DNA of 64,000 nt from Chlorokybus atmophyticus. Its lineage: Eukaryota > Streptophyta > Chlorokybophyceae > Chlorokybales > Chlorokybaceae. Positions 1 through 11,973 of this stretch are shown piece by piece (positions within the stretch are counted from its first letter, which is position 1; each line of letters begins with the position of its first letter). Under the pieces are notes generated by a model. It was not told the origin of the DNA. It made no database searches and worked only from the letters and a program-made list of their open reading frames with translations. A program made the position numbers and the translations under genes. The stretch is from positions 611,780 to 675,779 of the forward strand of contig RHPI01000026.1 of the NCBI GenBank assembly GCA_009103225.1, given 5' to 3'.

Positions 1-226
1 GGACGGCTGAGAAGCAAGCTGCATACGCATGCACTGTGGCGCAGCTGCCTGCTTGCCTGGCTTGCAGTGCAGCAGCACTGGTGGGGGCGGCGGTGGCGGT
101 GGTGGCGTTGTCATGGGTGGGGGGGATGATTCAGGTACGGGAGTTAGTGATGGTCGGAGTGAGGCTGCCGCTGATGGCTGTGCGCCGGGGCAAACTACGT
201 CATCGTCTGCTCCGTCGTCGTTTAGC

Positions 227-2376
227 ATGGGGTTGGAGACGCACGTCGTGCCCATGAGCATGCACGCGGAGCACAGAGCCAAGCTGCGGAAGGCGCTGCT
301 TGAGGCCATCCATGCGCAGGATAATGGATCGCAGGGGTCTGCTGTCGTCTTGCTGCAGGTATGTGCGTGTCACAAGTTCAGCTTGTCCCACGCGTGCTCA
401 AAGCACGTGCCATCACCTCGCATTGCAACACATGGAAGCAACATGAACTGCATTTTGAACCTACTGCAGTTTCGTATGAAGGTGCTTTGGACTCATATCA
501 TGGACAGCACGCATGGGTGGTATTGTGTGCATTAGCAAACAGCCGCGCATTGCCGATAATTATGCATGGGCAATTGCAGTAGCTTGTTGCAGTCACATTC
601 GCACGTGCTATGACTTTAAGCTGCACTGCATTGCACGCATATTTTTGATCCCTCGACTCAACTGCTTCAGGTTTACAGTATCGCCTCATGCCATCAATTT
701 ATTGATGGTTTGGATGTGTAAACGCTTGCCAACATGGTGTTTGTTAATCGCACAGGGTGGACAACAGCTAACGAGGCATGAGACGGATCACGAGCCGCTT
801 TTCAGGTGGATTGACTAGCAAAGCATCTTCGCCAATCAGTGATGCAGTCATGTTAGCAAACCGTATGCGCTTGCAGAAACCGCTGCTGGTCCTAGTATTA
901 GACCTGCTTCTGTCTCCCAGGCAAGAGAGCTTCTTTGCCTACCTGTTTGGCGTATCTGAAGCGGACTTCTATGGTGTTTTGGTAAGCACACTTCCACTTC
1001 TAAGCAGTCACTAGTGTCATTGCTGTCGTTATCACTGTTGTTGGCATCATAGCTGTTGTCAACAACTGGTGTTCTCATGTGCAGGACCTAACAACGGGAA
1101 GGACATTTCTGTTCATCCCGCGTCTACCGTCACAATATGCTGTCTGGATGGGTGCCATACATCCGACAACCTTCTTTCAGGTAGGAGTAGCCAACGACCA
1201 CACACTGCAACAGCTGCAACATTGTGTAACGTGAAGACATCACGTGTGCAGGAGAAGTATGCTGTGGATGCAGTGCATTATGTGGATGAACTGGCGACAG
1301 TGCTGCAGCAGTTGAGCTCCGGCAGCAGCACAGCAACCGTCCTTTACAGGCTTCACGGCAAGAACAGCGACAGCGGGCTTTTTGCACAGCCTGCTTCTTT
1401 TGATGGCATTGACTTGTTTGCAACCGACGACAGCCTTTTATACCCCGTATTAGCAGAGTGCAGAGTAAAAAAGACTGCAGAGGAGATACAGGTTATGCGC
1501 TACGTTTGTCGGATCAGTTCCGAAGCTCACGTATCTGTCATGCGGCAAATCCAGCCAGGAATGATGCAGTATCAGCTGGAGAGCCTCTTCCTTCACTACA
1601 TTTATACCAAAGGCGGCTGCAGACACGTCTCATACACATGCATATGCGGGACGGGTGCAAGTGGGGCAATACTTCATTATGGCCATGCTGGCGCGCCAAA
1701 TGACCGACTGGTCAATGATGGCGACATAGCGTTGTTAGACATGGGCGGGGAGTATCACTGCTATGGAGCTGACATTACATGCTCGTACCCTGTCAACGGC
1801 CGCTTCACTGCAGACCAAAAGTCGGTCTATGAGGCTGTTTTGGCCGCACAATCCGCCGTGATTGAGAGTCTTGAGCCTGGTGTCTCCTGGGTGGATATGC
1901 ATCGCCTCGCTGAACGGCAAATATTGGAGCACTTGTTGCGCGCGGGTTTTCTTAAAGGCTCAATTGAGGAGCTTGTGAGTAAACACATAGGGGCGGTGTT
2001 CATGCCACACGGGTTAGGCCATCTCCTAGGCATAGACACGCACGACGTGGGCGGGTATCCAGCTGGCACAGAGCGCATTGATGAACCTGGCATTCGCCAC
2101 CTTCGCACAGTGCGCAAGCTGGAAGAGGGTATGATCATCACCGTTGAGCCCGGCTGTTACTTCATTCACGCGCTGCTGGAGCCAGCCATGAGCAACCCTG
2201 AGACTGCTCATCTTTTTGTTGAGAAGGCTATACGTCGGTGTTGGGACTTTGGTGGCGTTCGCCTTGAAGATGACGTGCTCATCAGAGCAGATGGGTGCGA
2301 AAATCTGACCAAGTGCCCGCGTACAGTTGCAGATCTTGAGGCTGTCATGGCGGGTGCAACATGGAACTGCATGTAA
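227..2376 (+). CDS. PEPD: Xaa-Pro dipeptidase (prolidase), five exons
   Basis: This is a cytosolic metallopeptidase of the M24B family that splits X-Pro dipeptides during collagen and proline turnover. Exons are 227-358, 756-805, 921-981, 1085-1180 and 1252-2376. All introns are GT-AG and the phases agree, giving about 487 residues, close to the usual ~490. The N-terminal creatinase-like domain has RQESFF-type and PRLPSQYAVWMG segments. The pita-bread domain shows the five metal ligands: the two Asp in LLDMGGEYHCYGADIT, His in MPHGLGHLLGIDTHD, Glu in ITVEPGCYF and Glu in GGVRLEDDV. I chose ATG 227 because the following residues align with known prolidase N-termini. An in-frame ATG at 29 would add a Gly-rich stretch and cannot be excluded. 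The catalytic domain is uninterrupted in the last exon. The gene looks intact. Confidence 0.93.
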
Positions 2377-4727
2377 GCTGACATGTGTTAGGCACAACGC
2401 ATGCACTACTGTTGGACAAAAGACCGCATGCTGCATATGTGTTTAAGAGATAGTGTGCTAGATTGTGCTCGCAGTTCAGCAGCATTCGTTGATATGAGGT
2501 GGTGATAGTCCTACCAGGCGTTGCTGTCACTCAGTATATAGATTTTACGTCAAGCAGTCACAAGCCATGCTCTAGGTGCAACGCTGTAAGCAACATGTAA
2601 GCAGGAAATACAGGGGCGCAAACATATGCAAAGCACATGCATACACTCAGCACATTGCAGGAGTGGCGCAAGACTGCAGACTGTGGTCATGTGGTGACCC
2701 ATATAACGTAAACATCCTACTAATCTCACATATGCAAACATGTGTGACATGTCATGAGACTTGTAGCAAGAAGGGAGGCGGTCAGCATGTAGTCAAGCCT
2801 ACCCGTGCCCTTGTTTTGGAAGTTATGCTAACCTGCCTATTGCGTGCGCTCGAGTGCTGCTGTGCTTGTGTGCTCTCAATTTTGCATCAGCACTGTTGAA
2901 AAGTGTATGTAGTTATAGCACATAGACAATAAATTGTTAATTTCATTGTGTGGACATCGTGCCAGCATGTTCCCTATTATGAGTCAATCACTCTACATAG
3001 CGCGGTATGTACAGCACACTCAATGCGAGTAGTGAAGCGTAAGAGACCTTCGTGAGCCGCATGCGCTACTAGGAGCACACACCTATGAATAAGCACTCAC
3101 ACAAATGAAGTAGCCTGTGTCACCCCAATCCCCGCTCCTTGCATTATAGGTTACACGCAATGTTTGTTGCTTACACCCTTCTCCCCTTTCCTCTGCCTCT
3201 CCGTATTCTGCACACACGTAGCCTAGCAGCCCTTCTAGGCGTGTGCGGTGGTAATTAAATAGTAGTTAAATAGTAGTTAAATAGTAGTTAAGTACAATGT
3301 GATGTTATGGTTGTTACATTGGCACATGCACACCCCCGTATCACATCACATCACTTACGTGCACCAGAACATGTGTCGTGCGGGGCAGCGAGGCCATATC
3401 CTTCAACAACATTGGAGCAAACACACCGGATGGGCTCGCAAACACATGCTCGCGGCGCTAGCAGTGGCAAAGCTCGCACGCGTTGAAACGCATTGATTAA
3501 CTGTACGTTGTGATGACAACAGCCAACATTTGGCTAGCATAAGCATGAAGGGTAAAGCTATGTGCCATTACCCGCAACTTCTATTAACGTGAACGCGTAC
3601 ATGTTGGCTGTCAGTGCTTCACCATGCCTGTCCGCACACATTGCATACATCACATACAACCCCAGACCCACATTAACTTACACATTTTCGGGCTTTTATA
3701 TACAGTACGCTCTACACGGGGATACACATGCACCACCAATAAGCTGTCACGTAATGCAAACCACACATCATATCATTCCCCACCAGATTGCTTGGCCGAA
3801 TAAGATATGGTCCGCGCAAACTACCATTTGAATTGCATTTTTAATAGATACAACTTCTACGTATATTAACTTGCCAACTCGTTGCGTTTATAAAGCATCA
3901 ACCCTTACCATATCGTACCGATAATATGCACACACGAATACAATTACTAATAAAAGGGGGGCATGTCACTTATGCAAGCTTTACAACATTTGGGTTTAAA
4001 ATAATACTTATTTAACCATTGAGGTGAGATGCGCGTACAAAGTGGAAATGTGTTTTGCATTTCTTGCTTCTTGCAACCTGTTATCACACAATGTTAAAAA
4101 CTCACTATATCAATGTCTTACATGTCCACTGCAATTATACAATGCAACTTTTCAACATACATCGCTTTTCGCAGCTGTTTAACATCCCGTTACCACACGA
4201 TGTGCTCAAATCTATAATACAATACAAAAACATATTGTAACGAGGTACATAGAAAATATGCATGTGCGTGAAGCAACCATGCGGTAACCAAGCCAACCAC
4301 ATGTGCAATGCTTCATATGATGCAGATCACTAAATGTGATCTCATTTGATGCTTAAGTGTTGCATGGGCTTTTGTAACCACGTCATGTAATAAAAGGCGC
4401 TCACATAATGCCTCCAGAAATCCCTGGAGTGTATAGGTATTCAGCCCCCGCACTTAAGGGGCGACGTAAAATCAAATGTAAAGTGAAAATTTGCATTACA
4501 TGGGAACAATGTGATTTTTCGACACAAGAGTATTTTTATAATGGCATGTCGCTTGTGTTATTAATCACTTACACTTTGGATTGTATCCCTCCAACATATA
4601 TTTCATTAGTTAAAATGTCAATCGATGACGGTGAATACCTTTGTACCCTGTAGTGCAAGTAAACGATGAAGCTACAATATAATACAGCGTTATATGTATA
4701 TTTAGTTTTGCAGGCTTTGTGCGTGAT
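2377..4727. other. Intergenic region with a short tandem repeat
   Basis: I see no gene between prolidase and the tRNA. The first ~550 bases are probably prolidase 3' sequence, with an AATAAA-like element in gacaataaattg near 2927. At 3251-3292 an 11-bp unit (agtagttaaat) is repeated about three and a half times. The rest is AT-rich, with short reading frames lacking recognisable motifs. Confidence 0.5.
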
Positions 4728-4743
4728 GGGGTAGTAGCTCAGA

Positions 4744-4776
<33 letters not shown>

Positions 4777-4800
4777 AGGGATCGATACCCTGCTGCTCCA
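4728..4800 (+). tRNA. tRNA-Ala (anticodon CGC)
   Basis: A 73-nt cloverleaf. The 7-bp acceptor stem GGGGTAG/CTGCTCC includes the G3:U70 wobble that defines alanine tRNAs. The D-arm has TAGCTCAGATGGTAGAGC, which is also the A box. The anticodon loop is TTCGCAT, giving CGC, and the T-arm has GGATCGATACC, the B box. CCA is not encoded and there is no intron, as usual for a eukaryotic nuclear gene. A tandem repeat begins nine bases downstream. Confidence 0.95.
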
Positions 4801-4809
4801 GGCGTTTTT

Positions 4810-5200
4810 GGAACGTACCTATCTAGCACTTCTTGGCCAGAACGGCGTCTTCTGAATGCGCCGACCGGCGAGGGTTTTGTTGCCTTGGCTTCCCACATTA
4901 ATAATTGGAACATACATGTCTAACACTTCTTGGCCCTAGAACGGCGTCTTCTGAATGCGCCGACCGGCGAGGGTTTTGTTGCCTTGGCTTCCCACATTAA
5001 TAATTGGAACATACCTATCTAGCACTTCTTGGCCAGAACGGCGTCTTCTGAATGCGCCGACCGGCGAGGGTTTTGTTGCCTTGGCTTCCCACATTAATAA
5101 TTGGAACATACATGTCTAACACTTCTTGGCCCTAGAACGGCGTCTTCTGAATGCGCCGACCGGCAAGGGTGTTGTTTCCTTGGCTTCCCACATTAATAAT
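4810..5200. repeat. Four-copy ~98-bp tandem repeat in A-B-A-B order
   Basis: Four units start at about 4810, 4907, 5006 and 5103. Units 1 and 3 share the variant tacctatctagcac...ggccagaac. Units 2 and 4 share tacatgtctaacac...ggccctagaac. The remaining ~75 bases of each unit are nearly identical (cttctgaatgcgccgaccgg and the following ttttgttgccttggcttccc). The alternating variants mean that a dimer of about 196 bp was itself duplicated. The last unit is slightly diverged. No coding potential. Confidence 0.92.
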
Positions 5201-7021
5201 CAGGCATGTTTCATTAGCGGTTGCCTCACGTGGCCCATGAGGCAGCCGGCAGGAGAAACGGAGCAGGGCCCTTTGGATTCCCGGACAGACAAGCGTTTCG
5301 TGATCTTGGAGGCCGCTCTTATAACGGGTGCAGGATCCTTACTGTACAGAACGTGACGTCGTTACTAACGTCACCAACGTGTGTTTTGGTATCGTTTAGG
5401 AACGTAATACGAGAAGGTGCGAAGTGTCCTTCATGACTCATGACACAGCAATGGCGTAAGACACAGGCCGAATTGCCTGTCCAACAGTGTGTCGCAGCAA
5501 GGTTTGCTAAGGGACAGTGCGTCGCCGACAGACGTGCGTCTTCTGCCTGGCTGTGACACCGCTGATGTGGTATTTATTGATGACTCATGATGTTTTCTTA
5601 CAAGCAAAACGCGTCTGGGCCGGGTACGTGCCTTGACTGTAACGATCTGGTTTCTACACGCGCCTCTCCTCGAAGAACCCATCAGTGACCGGCACTATGA
5701 GATCATGTATCCGTCGGTCATGTAACTTCCATAAGTCATAAGTTATGACACAGAGACAGGCAGCTTGCAATTTTTATGGCGACATTAGCGGTCAAGCAGC
5801 GCCGGTAACGCCTCGCGTTACAGACAACCGTAACTCACCGCGTAAGCGGCGGCGTTAGGTTACGGCTGCGGCTAATTACACCATGCGGAGTAACGCCTAA
5901 ATGCCACCTTTTTATGTGCATGTGGGAGTTGACACACACCAAAAACGATGTGTGGCACTGTGTGCCTTGTGTGTGTCCCTTTGTTTTATCCCTTTCTCTG
6001 CAGTACAGGGTAACTGCCATGACCCCAGTCCTTTTTGCATCAGCCGCAGATTGCAATGGTTTACACTGTAAAGGAATCTCACCTTTTCTCCGCTGCTTGA
6101 TTAAAAGTCACATGGGCATGATTGGCAGTCACGTGGTTTTGACCAGTACCAAACACCTCCGCTTACCCAGTTGTTACATAAACCAATCAAGGCGGATACA
6201 CACACCCCATTGTGGGGTTGTTTGTTTGTGGAGGGCTCAAGCCAAGTCAGTAGGTAGCTGTCTGTGTGCAGTTGAGGTGGAGAGGAAGTCAAGTCAGTCA
6301 AAGAGTACTGCACTCCACTACAGGACTGTTGTGTGCTTCTCGTTGTGCTTGTCCCACACTCTCTCGCCCCTTTCACACTCTTTGTAAGGCGTGCAAAAGC
6401 CAGTGCGGCCAGCGAGACTGGCGGCCGCTGTCCTGCAGCTTACAGGTGAGTCCCAATTCAAGTGACAACTTGAGTGTGTGTGTGTGTATGTGCGTGTGTA
6501 TGCTTGTTGACATACATAACGACTGCAGACACCAGCGCGTGCATGTGTGAGTGAGCCTGTGCACATGGCGCATGATACAAGTGAGGCTTCTGATTGGAAT
6601 GAAAAGTCAGGATGGGATGCGTATGCAGGTTGCAGCGTGATACTGTGTGACTGCTGTTGCATGTGACAGCAAACACAACTTGCAAGGGGTCCTGCGGGTG
6701 GTCCAACCCTGCTGTTTTTGTTTTTGTTTTTGTTTTTGTATTCATTGATGATGATTGCCGTTGTCATCTTCATTGCTGCCGCTGCTGATGTTGATGTTGT
6801 TATTGTTTGCGCTGCAGATTGGGCCGAACGAGGCTTGTGACCCAAAAACCACCAAGGCCACTTGGGGTGGGCAGTGACACACTGTGACAGACACACCCAC
6901 ACCCACACCCACACCCACACCCACACACCCACACACCCACACCCACGACCGCACCCTCACCCCCACCACCCCCACCACCAACGGCAACAAAGACAACAAC
7001 ATCATCAAACAACATCAAGTA
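5201..7021. other. Region upstream of the small membrane-protein gene
   Basis: No complete gene is supported here. A good splice donor context (cttacag/gtgagt) at about 6447 and an acceptor at 6816 could bound a 5'-untranslated exon of the gene starting at 7022. Simple repeats include tg-rich DNA at 6474-6510, four TTTTTG units near 6713-6740 and a CCCACA array at about 6890-6945. Confidence 0.4.
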
Positions 7022-7616
7022 ATGGCTTCTCCCGCCCTGGTCTGTTTCGCCGCCATCCTCGTGCTCGTCCTTTCTGTGGGACTGACGTTGTCTCCCCTCG
7101 AGTCGTTGGCATACCTGCCGCACCGTGCGTGTAATGTGGTACGGGTGGCAGGGGCGTGCGCGGGATGGATGGCCATCATGACGCTGGTACGTTTCACTTG
7201 TAAACTTGTAGTGTGTTTTGCACACACGCACGCAAACACGCACACACGCATACACGCTTGACAATGTGAACGTGTAGGCACACACGCGTGCGCACACATG
7301 CGCACGCACACGCGCACGCTTGTGTGCGTGTACATGCGTGTGTGCGCACACGCATGCGGCTATAAACTTTACTTGCATACAGGCCTTTGCACAAGTCCTG
7401 TCTGTTTTGGGGAGTTTAAAAACAACAAAATGGTAGCCGTGTGGTTAGTTGATGTGGCATTGTGTCACGCAGGCCGTGTCGGGTTTGACCGCATTCACCA
7501 ACATGGTTGAGAACTCCTCGCGCACGACGAGCTACGGCATCGACTATTACCTGAAGCAGCGGGAGCAAGAGAAGGCTTTCGAGCGCGAGAACATGAACAC
7601 AACACCCACATACTGA
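7022..7616 (+). CDS. Small two-helix membrane protein of unknown function
   Basis: Two exons, 7022-7186 and 7473-7616, are joined in phase 0 by a GT-AG intron full of CA/TG repeat. They encode about 102 residues. The first hydrophobic stretch is near residues 4-22 (ALVCFAAILVLVLSVGL) and a second near residues 40-62 (VAGACAGWMAIMTLAVSGLT). A charged tail follows (YLKQREQEKAFEREN). I chose ATG 7022 because upstream sequence in this frame is only CCCACA-repeat translation. I do not recognise the family. The size and two helices resemble small membrane-complex subunits, but no diagnostic motif is visible. A 5' non-coding exon is possible. Confidence 0.6.
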
Positions 7617-8113
7617 CACACCCCAGCAGAGAAAACACCACAGCGTAATCATCCCGACGTACCTCAAGCGAAGACGCACACACAAAGCCATCATAACCAC
7701 TCGTTCTCTCCTTATGACCAATGGGATGTATAGCCCACAAGGCACGCACGCATGGTATGGTAGACCTACCACTCCCTTACATAGAGAACAAACATGCACA
7801 ACAACAAGCATTGCAACAATACAACTGCTGCTAGAGTATAGCTACTAGAGCTGAGACAGGCGTGCATCACAAGCAATAATAGCAATTTCGCGTTGCATTC
7901 ACTGCCACGCACTATACAACACGTGCTTCAGCTTTGCGTTGTCTAAACAACTACCTCTCCGAGCCACCATACATCACAACACCTCTCAACCTAGTTAGTA
8001 AAACAGTCTATACAAAAGCCCAATCCCAATCAACCATTGTGGGTTGCACAGTAACAGCACGTTACAAGCCGCATGTGATATGTTGGTTTCACACACACGC
8101 ACGCACACACATG

Positions 8114-11100
8114 CTAAGGTGATGCGTGCGCCATGTCCATACTTGTTGTTGTTGTTGTCCCCTCCCCGCTTCCCATCTTCCTCGCCGCTCTGATAAGCGC
8201 CGCGTGCGTCTCCTCGTCCACATCGCCGGTGGTGGCCGCCAGCTTGTGGACGGCGGCGGCGGCCGCCTCGAGGTTGCGTCTCAGAGTCTCCATCAACTCC
8301 TCCTCCTCCTCTTGATAATCGGTCTTGTTGTTGGGTTGTTGTGTCGGAGGGGGTTTAGAAGATGTTGGCCAGGAGAAGGGAGACTTGGGGTTGGGGTTGG
8401 GATGGGTTGTGGCGGAGGCGGCAGCGTTCTTGGCGGCTTGGTGGTCGACAAGGCGTTGCTGGGCAAGAGCACCGATCGTGCTTAACTGCGAGTGACGAAC
8501 TTGTTATGCTTCATGCATGTCGGTGCAAGCACACGTGTGCATGTGCGCGCATCGGTCAGCGCCTATCTGTATGCATATCCGCACATGCACAAGCGCGCGT
8601 GTGCAAGTGCGTTCGAGTCTGTGTGTTTATAAGCATGTGCGCGCCGGTGTTCAAGGGTGCGTGTGCGTGCGCGCGCGCGTGTGGCTCTCTATGTCTGTGC
8701 GATGATGTGCCTGGGAGCGTGCCAACCTCTGCTACCATCATGTTTGCATATGCTAAGTTAAATGCATGCAGTGGGCTTTGTTACTGCTTACATGGTATCA
8801 AGGCTATGCACACTTACCCCAGTAGCTTCTCGTTCCAATTTGGTAATGAGGTCATCCGCAAGACACAGCATGAAGGCGCTCAACGTGGTCTTGCTGTTGG
8901 AGAGGTACCTGCACGCGCATAGCAAAGACGGCCACAGTTGGTCCTGTACATTTACATATGTGCACTTCACACGTACACACACGCAGAGGCGCACGCGAGC
9001 ACGCACGCACTACAGCATCACGTGTACCACACCCACTCCCCCACACGACAAGCGCACGCACAACCACCCTATCTCCCTCTCCCTCACTCGAACAGCGTGT
9101 CCCTGTCCCACTCCATGACCCGCGCCCCCATCTCCGCCGCCCTCGTCGTGAACCACGCCGCGCGCCGGTTGTCGCGCACGTCGCGGCCGGCCTTGATGGA
9201 GTCCATTGTGCGGTTGCGGAAAAGACCCGTGTTGAGGAAATCGCCCTGCCGGCAGACCTGTGATACGATGACAACGTTGGCAACGACATGCTATACACGC
9301 AACCGCCTTGCCACCTCAACGTGGCTGTTGCTTCACCCTCTGTTGCGACATAATGGCGCGCATGTGTGTCACATAAACTGTTGATATGTGCTACGCGCGA
9401 ACGCACACACGCGCGCGCACACGCGCACACACACACACACCATGCACATGCTCGCGGTCACATGCTCACACACACATGCACATGCATGTGCGGCTGCCCG
9501 TGTGTGTCTGCGCATGCATACACACGTGTGTTCATGTGCGCCATCAACGCATGGTAACTCCTTGATATTCCTTCTTGAGCAAATTGCCAACATATGGTAC
9601 CCATCACTATCATCTACCAAGCCCTTACCAACACTCTTGCGGCGTTGCGATACGCATCCACGGACCCGTTGGCGATAACATAAAACCTGCACACACCAAC
9701 ACCGACCGCATGCCTTCGGTCCCCTCCCCAAACCCCTCATTCGAAACAACTCACATTGCATCACACGCGCACGCTCACTTGTTGTGTTCCTGTCCTTCCT
9801 TGAATATGACTTCGCCCGGTTCAAGCTGTCGCCACTTCCCGACAGCGAGCACGTTCTTCATCTGCTTCGGACGCATGCCGGAGTGCTCAAAGACCAGCTG
9901 CAAAGAGTGATGAGGATGATGATGTGTTAAGTGTGTCTTCGGACAAATGAGAGTGTGATTGTGTATCAGACTTACGTGGTACAGAAGTTGCTCATTGACG
10001 TCGAGGAGCACGTCTTGCCGCTCAACAAGGATGCGGTGCACCTGCAGTCAGTCTGCTTGGGCATGCGTGTGTGCATGAGTGTGCGTGCATATGCACACTC
10101 GCGTGCACGCTCTTCTGTTTGTCTGTGCGCGAGCGCGTGTGATTGTACAGTGGGATGAACCATGTGCACACGTGTGAACATCTGCTATGCAATTTGATGC
10201 AGACCCAGTATAACATGCGCATGTGTTGCTCACGCTTGCATGTACGCACGCATGCAGTCACACGCGCATGCGTATCATTCACTCGAGAGCATGTGCACAT
10301 GCAGCGGCGCGCGCACACGCACACACACACCTGCACTCCATTGATTGTGAAGAACAGCAAGCTCCAGCACAGCAGCACCCACTGCGGTTTCTCAAAATTC
10401 GTCATATTATACATCATCCCTCCTATCCCGCTCGCCATCGACAGCGTCCTGAGGTGTAATATGTCCGTCTGGAGGGACGCGATCGCGTTGGTCACGAACG
10501 CCGCGTTGATGAGGAAGAAGGTGAGGGAGCGGGGGAGGAGGGGAGCGCGGCGGTCGCGGCCACACACACGATGGTATAGGGTTAGAAGCTTGGAATTGCT
10601 GTTGTTTGTACCATTTGCTGCGGGTCCGTTACTTGGGAGTGGTTTGGCACTACCTGAAATGTTGTGAGTGTCACACGCTGTCTGAGACTCTACAAGTGCG
10701 TGTGTGAGCCTGTGCGCATGCATGGCTGGATGTGTGCACGCGCGTGTATGTGTGTGCAAGCGTGGGTGCGTGGGTGCATGTGTGAGTGCGCCCGTGCCTC
10801 TGTCGATGCACGCATGTGTCTATTGAGGTTTTACAACCTTTTTGCCAACTTGCAGTGTATGTGTGCACAAAGTGAGCGCACCCGTGCACGTGTGCACTAC
10901 CATGGCTTCATCTCACAATATGCCATCCCAATTGCTAAACTGGCTTGCATAAGCAAAACCTGATATATGCCTTCCCACCTGCTTTGTCCGCGCAATGTCG
11001 ATGTCGCTGTTGCTGTTGTTGCCAGTGTCGTGCGCACGAAGCCAACGCGCCGTTCTGCGTGGATCGCTGCACGTTCGCTGCTCTGCTGCCACGGGATTGC

Positions 11101-11132
11101 GCACGGGCCTGAGCTGCGAGTGCCCGCCACAT
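8114..11132 (-). CDS. Popeye-domain-like membrane protein with a divergent cyclic-nucleotide-binding fold
   Basis: Eight exons on the minus strand are phase-consistent: 11132-10979, 10653-10331, 10041-9976, 9897-9779, 9686-9629, 9257-9088, 8908-8818 and 8485-8114, about 450 residues. The N-terminus is low complexity. Hydrophobic helices follow (SLTFFLINAAFVTNAIASLQ; PQWVLLCWSLLFFTINGVQ). The next segment, VHRILVERQDVLLDVNEQLL, matches the loop that joins the membrane part to the cytosolic Popeye domain. A CNB-like beta-roll comes next (PGEVIFKEGQEHNKFYVIAN, then GDFLNTGLF in the phosphate-binding position) and a helical end resembling the ADIAEKLY region of POPDC proteins (LADDLITKLERE). A Gln/Glu-rich tail ends the protein. 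Popeye proteins bind cAMP at the plasma membrane in animals; ligand binding here is inferred only. The first exon is the least certain. Confidence 0.72.
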
Positions 11133-11973
11133 GACGACTACTGCCACTGCCACTGACAGTGTGAGTCACATGTAGCACACACACACATGCATACGTGCAC
11201 GCACACAATGACAAGCGCGAATGCACGCACAAATACACGGGCGCGCGCGCACATGCTAAAAGGCCCACACCTGCAAGCTGGCTGTGTCACACATCAAGCA
11301 CTGTCTCTGAACTGCTGCGTAGCCGATCAGCTAATGCGCAGGCGGACAGCATGCCGCCACTCTGTCTCTCCTCCAGCTTCAACCTACAAGCACACAAGCA
11401 AACACGCGGACTGAACTAACCAACTCTTACTACTACTATGCAAGCATGCAGTGGCTTCAGCTGTAGTGTGGAGAGCGTTTTCAGCTTCTGTGCAATGCAC
11501 GCAGCATGCTTGCACAGCAGCTGAACAGCTTCCGACTTGCTGCTGTTATCACTGAAACCAACGTGAGGTACGTGAAAGCAAGGAATGCTATGAAATCAGC
11601 ACAACACCGCACGCAGCAAAGGATAACAGACAGACAGACTCACCTGTTTATGCATGCAGTACAGCACGTCTCAGCTCAGCTCAGCTCAGCTCAGCGCAGC
11701 GCAGCTCATCAGCCAGGCCTCCACCCTCTCCTCCTCCTCCTCCTCCTCCTTGTCCTCCTCCACCACTTCCTGTCCCTCCTCCAGGCTGCTCCGCCGCCGC
11801 CCGCCAATGTGGCTGTCTAGCTGACTACGCAACAACACCAAACACGCTGTTGTTGTTGTTTACCATACACGCTTCAAACTTGGGCAAAATCTGCACCAGG
11901 CGGCGGCGGCGGCCGCGGAGGTGCCGGAGTAGGTCAAGGAGTAGGTGAATGAGGAGGTAGATAAGGTTGTGAC
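11133..11973. promoter_or_regulatory. Shared upstream region of the divergent Popeye-like and MED21 genes
   Basis: The two genes point away from each other across about 840 bases, so this segment should hold both promoters. I see no TATA box that I trust. Visible features are CA/TG repeats at 11165-11260, a pentamer run (agctc, then agcgc) at about 11676-11706, and a CTC/TCC-rich tract at 11720-11790. Confidence 0.4.

Noticed and set aside
6862-7394. His/Thr/Pro-rich and Cys/Val/Arg-rich reading frames
   Set aside because: They come from CCCACA and CA/TG repeats. Only the 7022-7186 part has host-like composition and a matching second exon.
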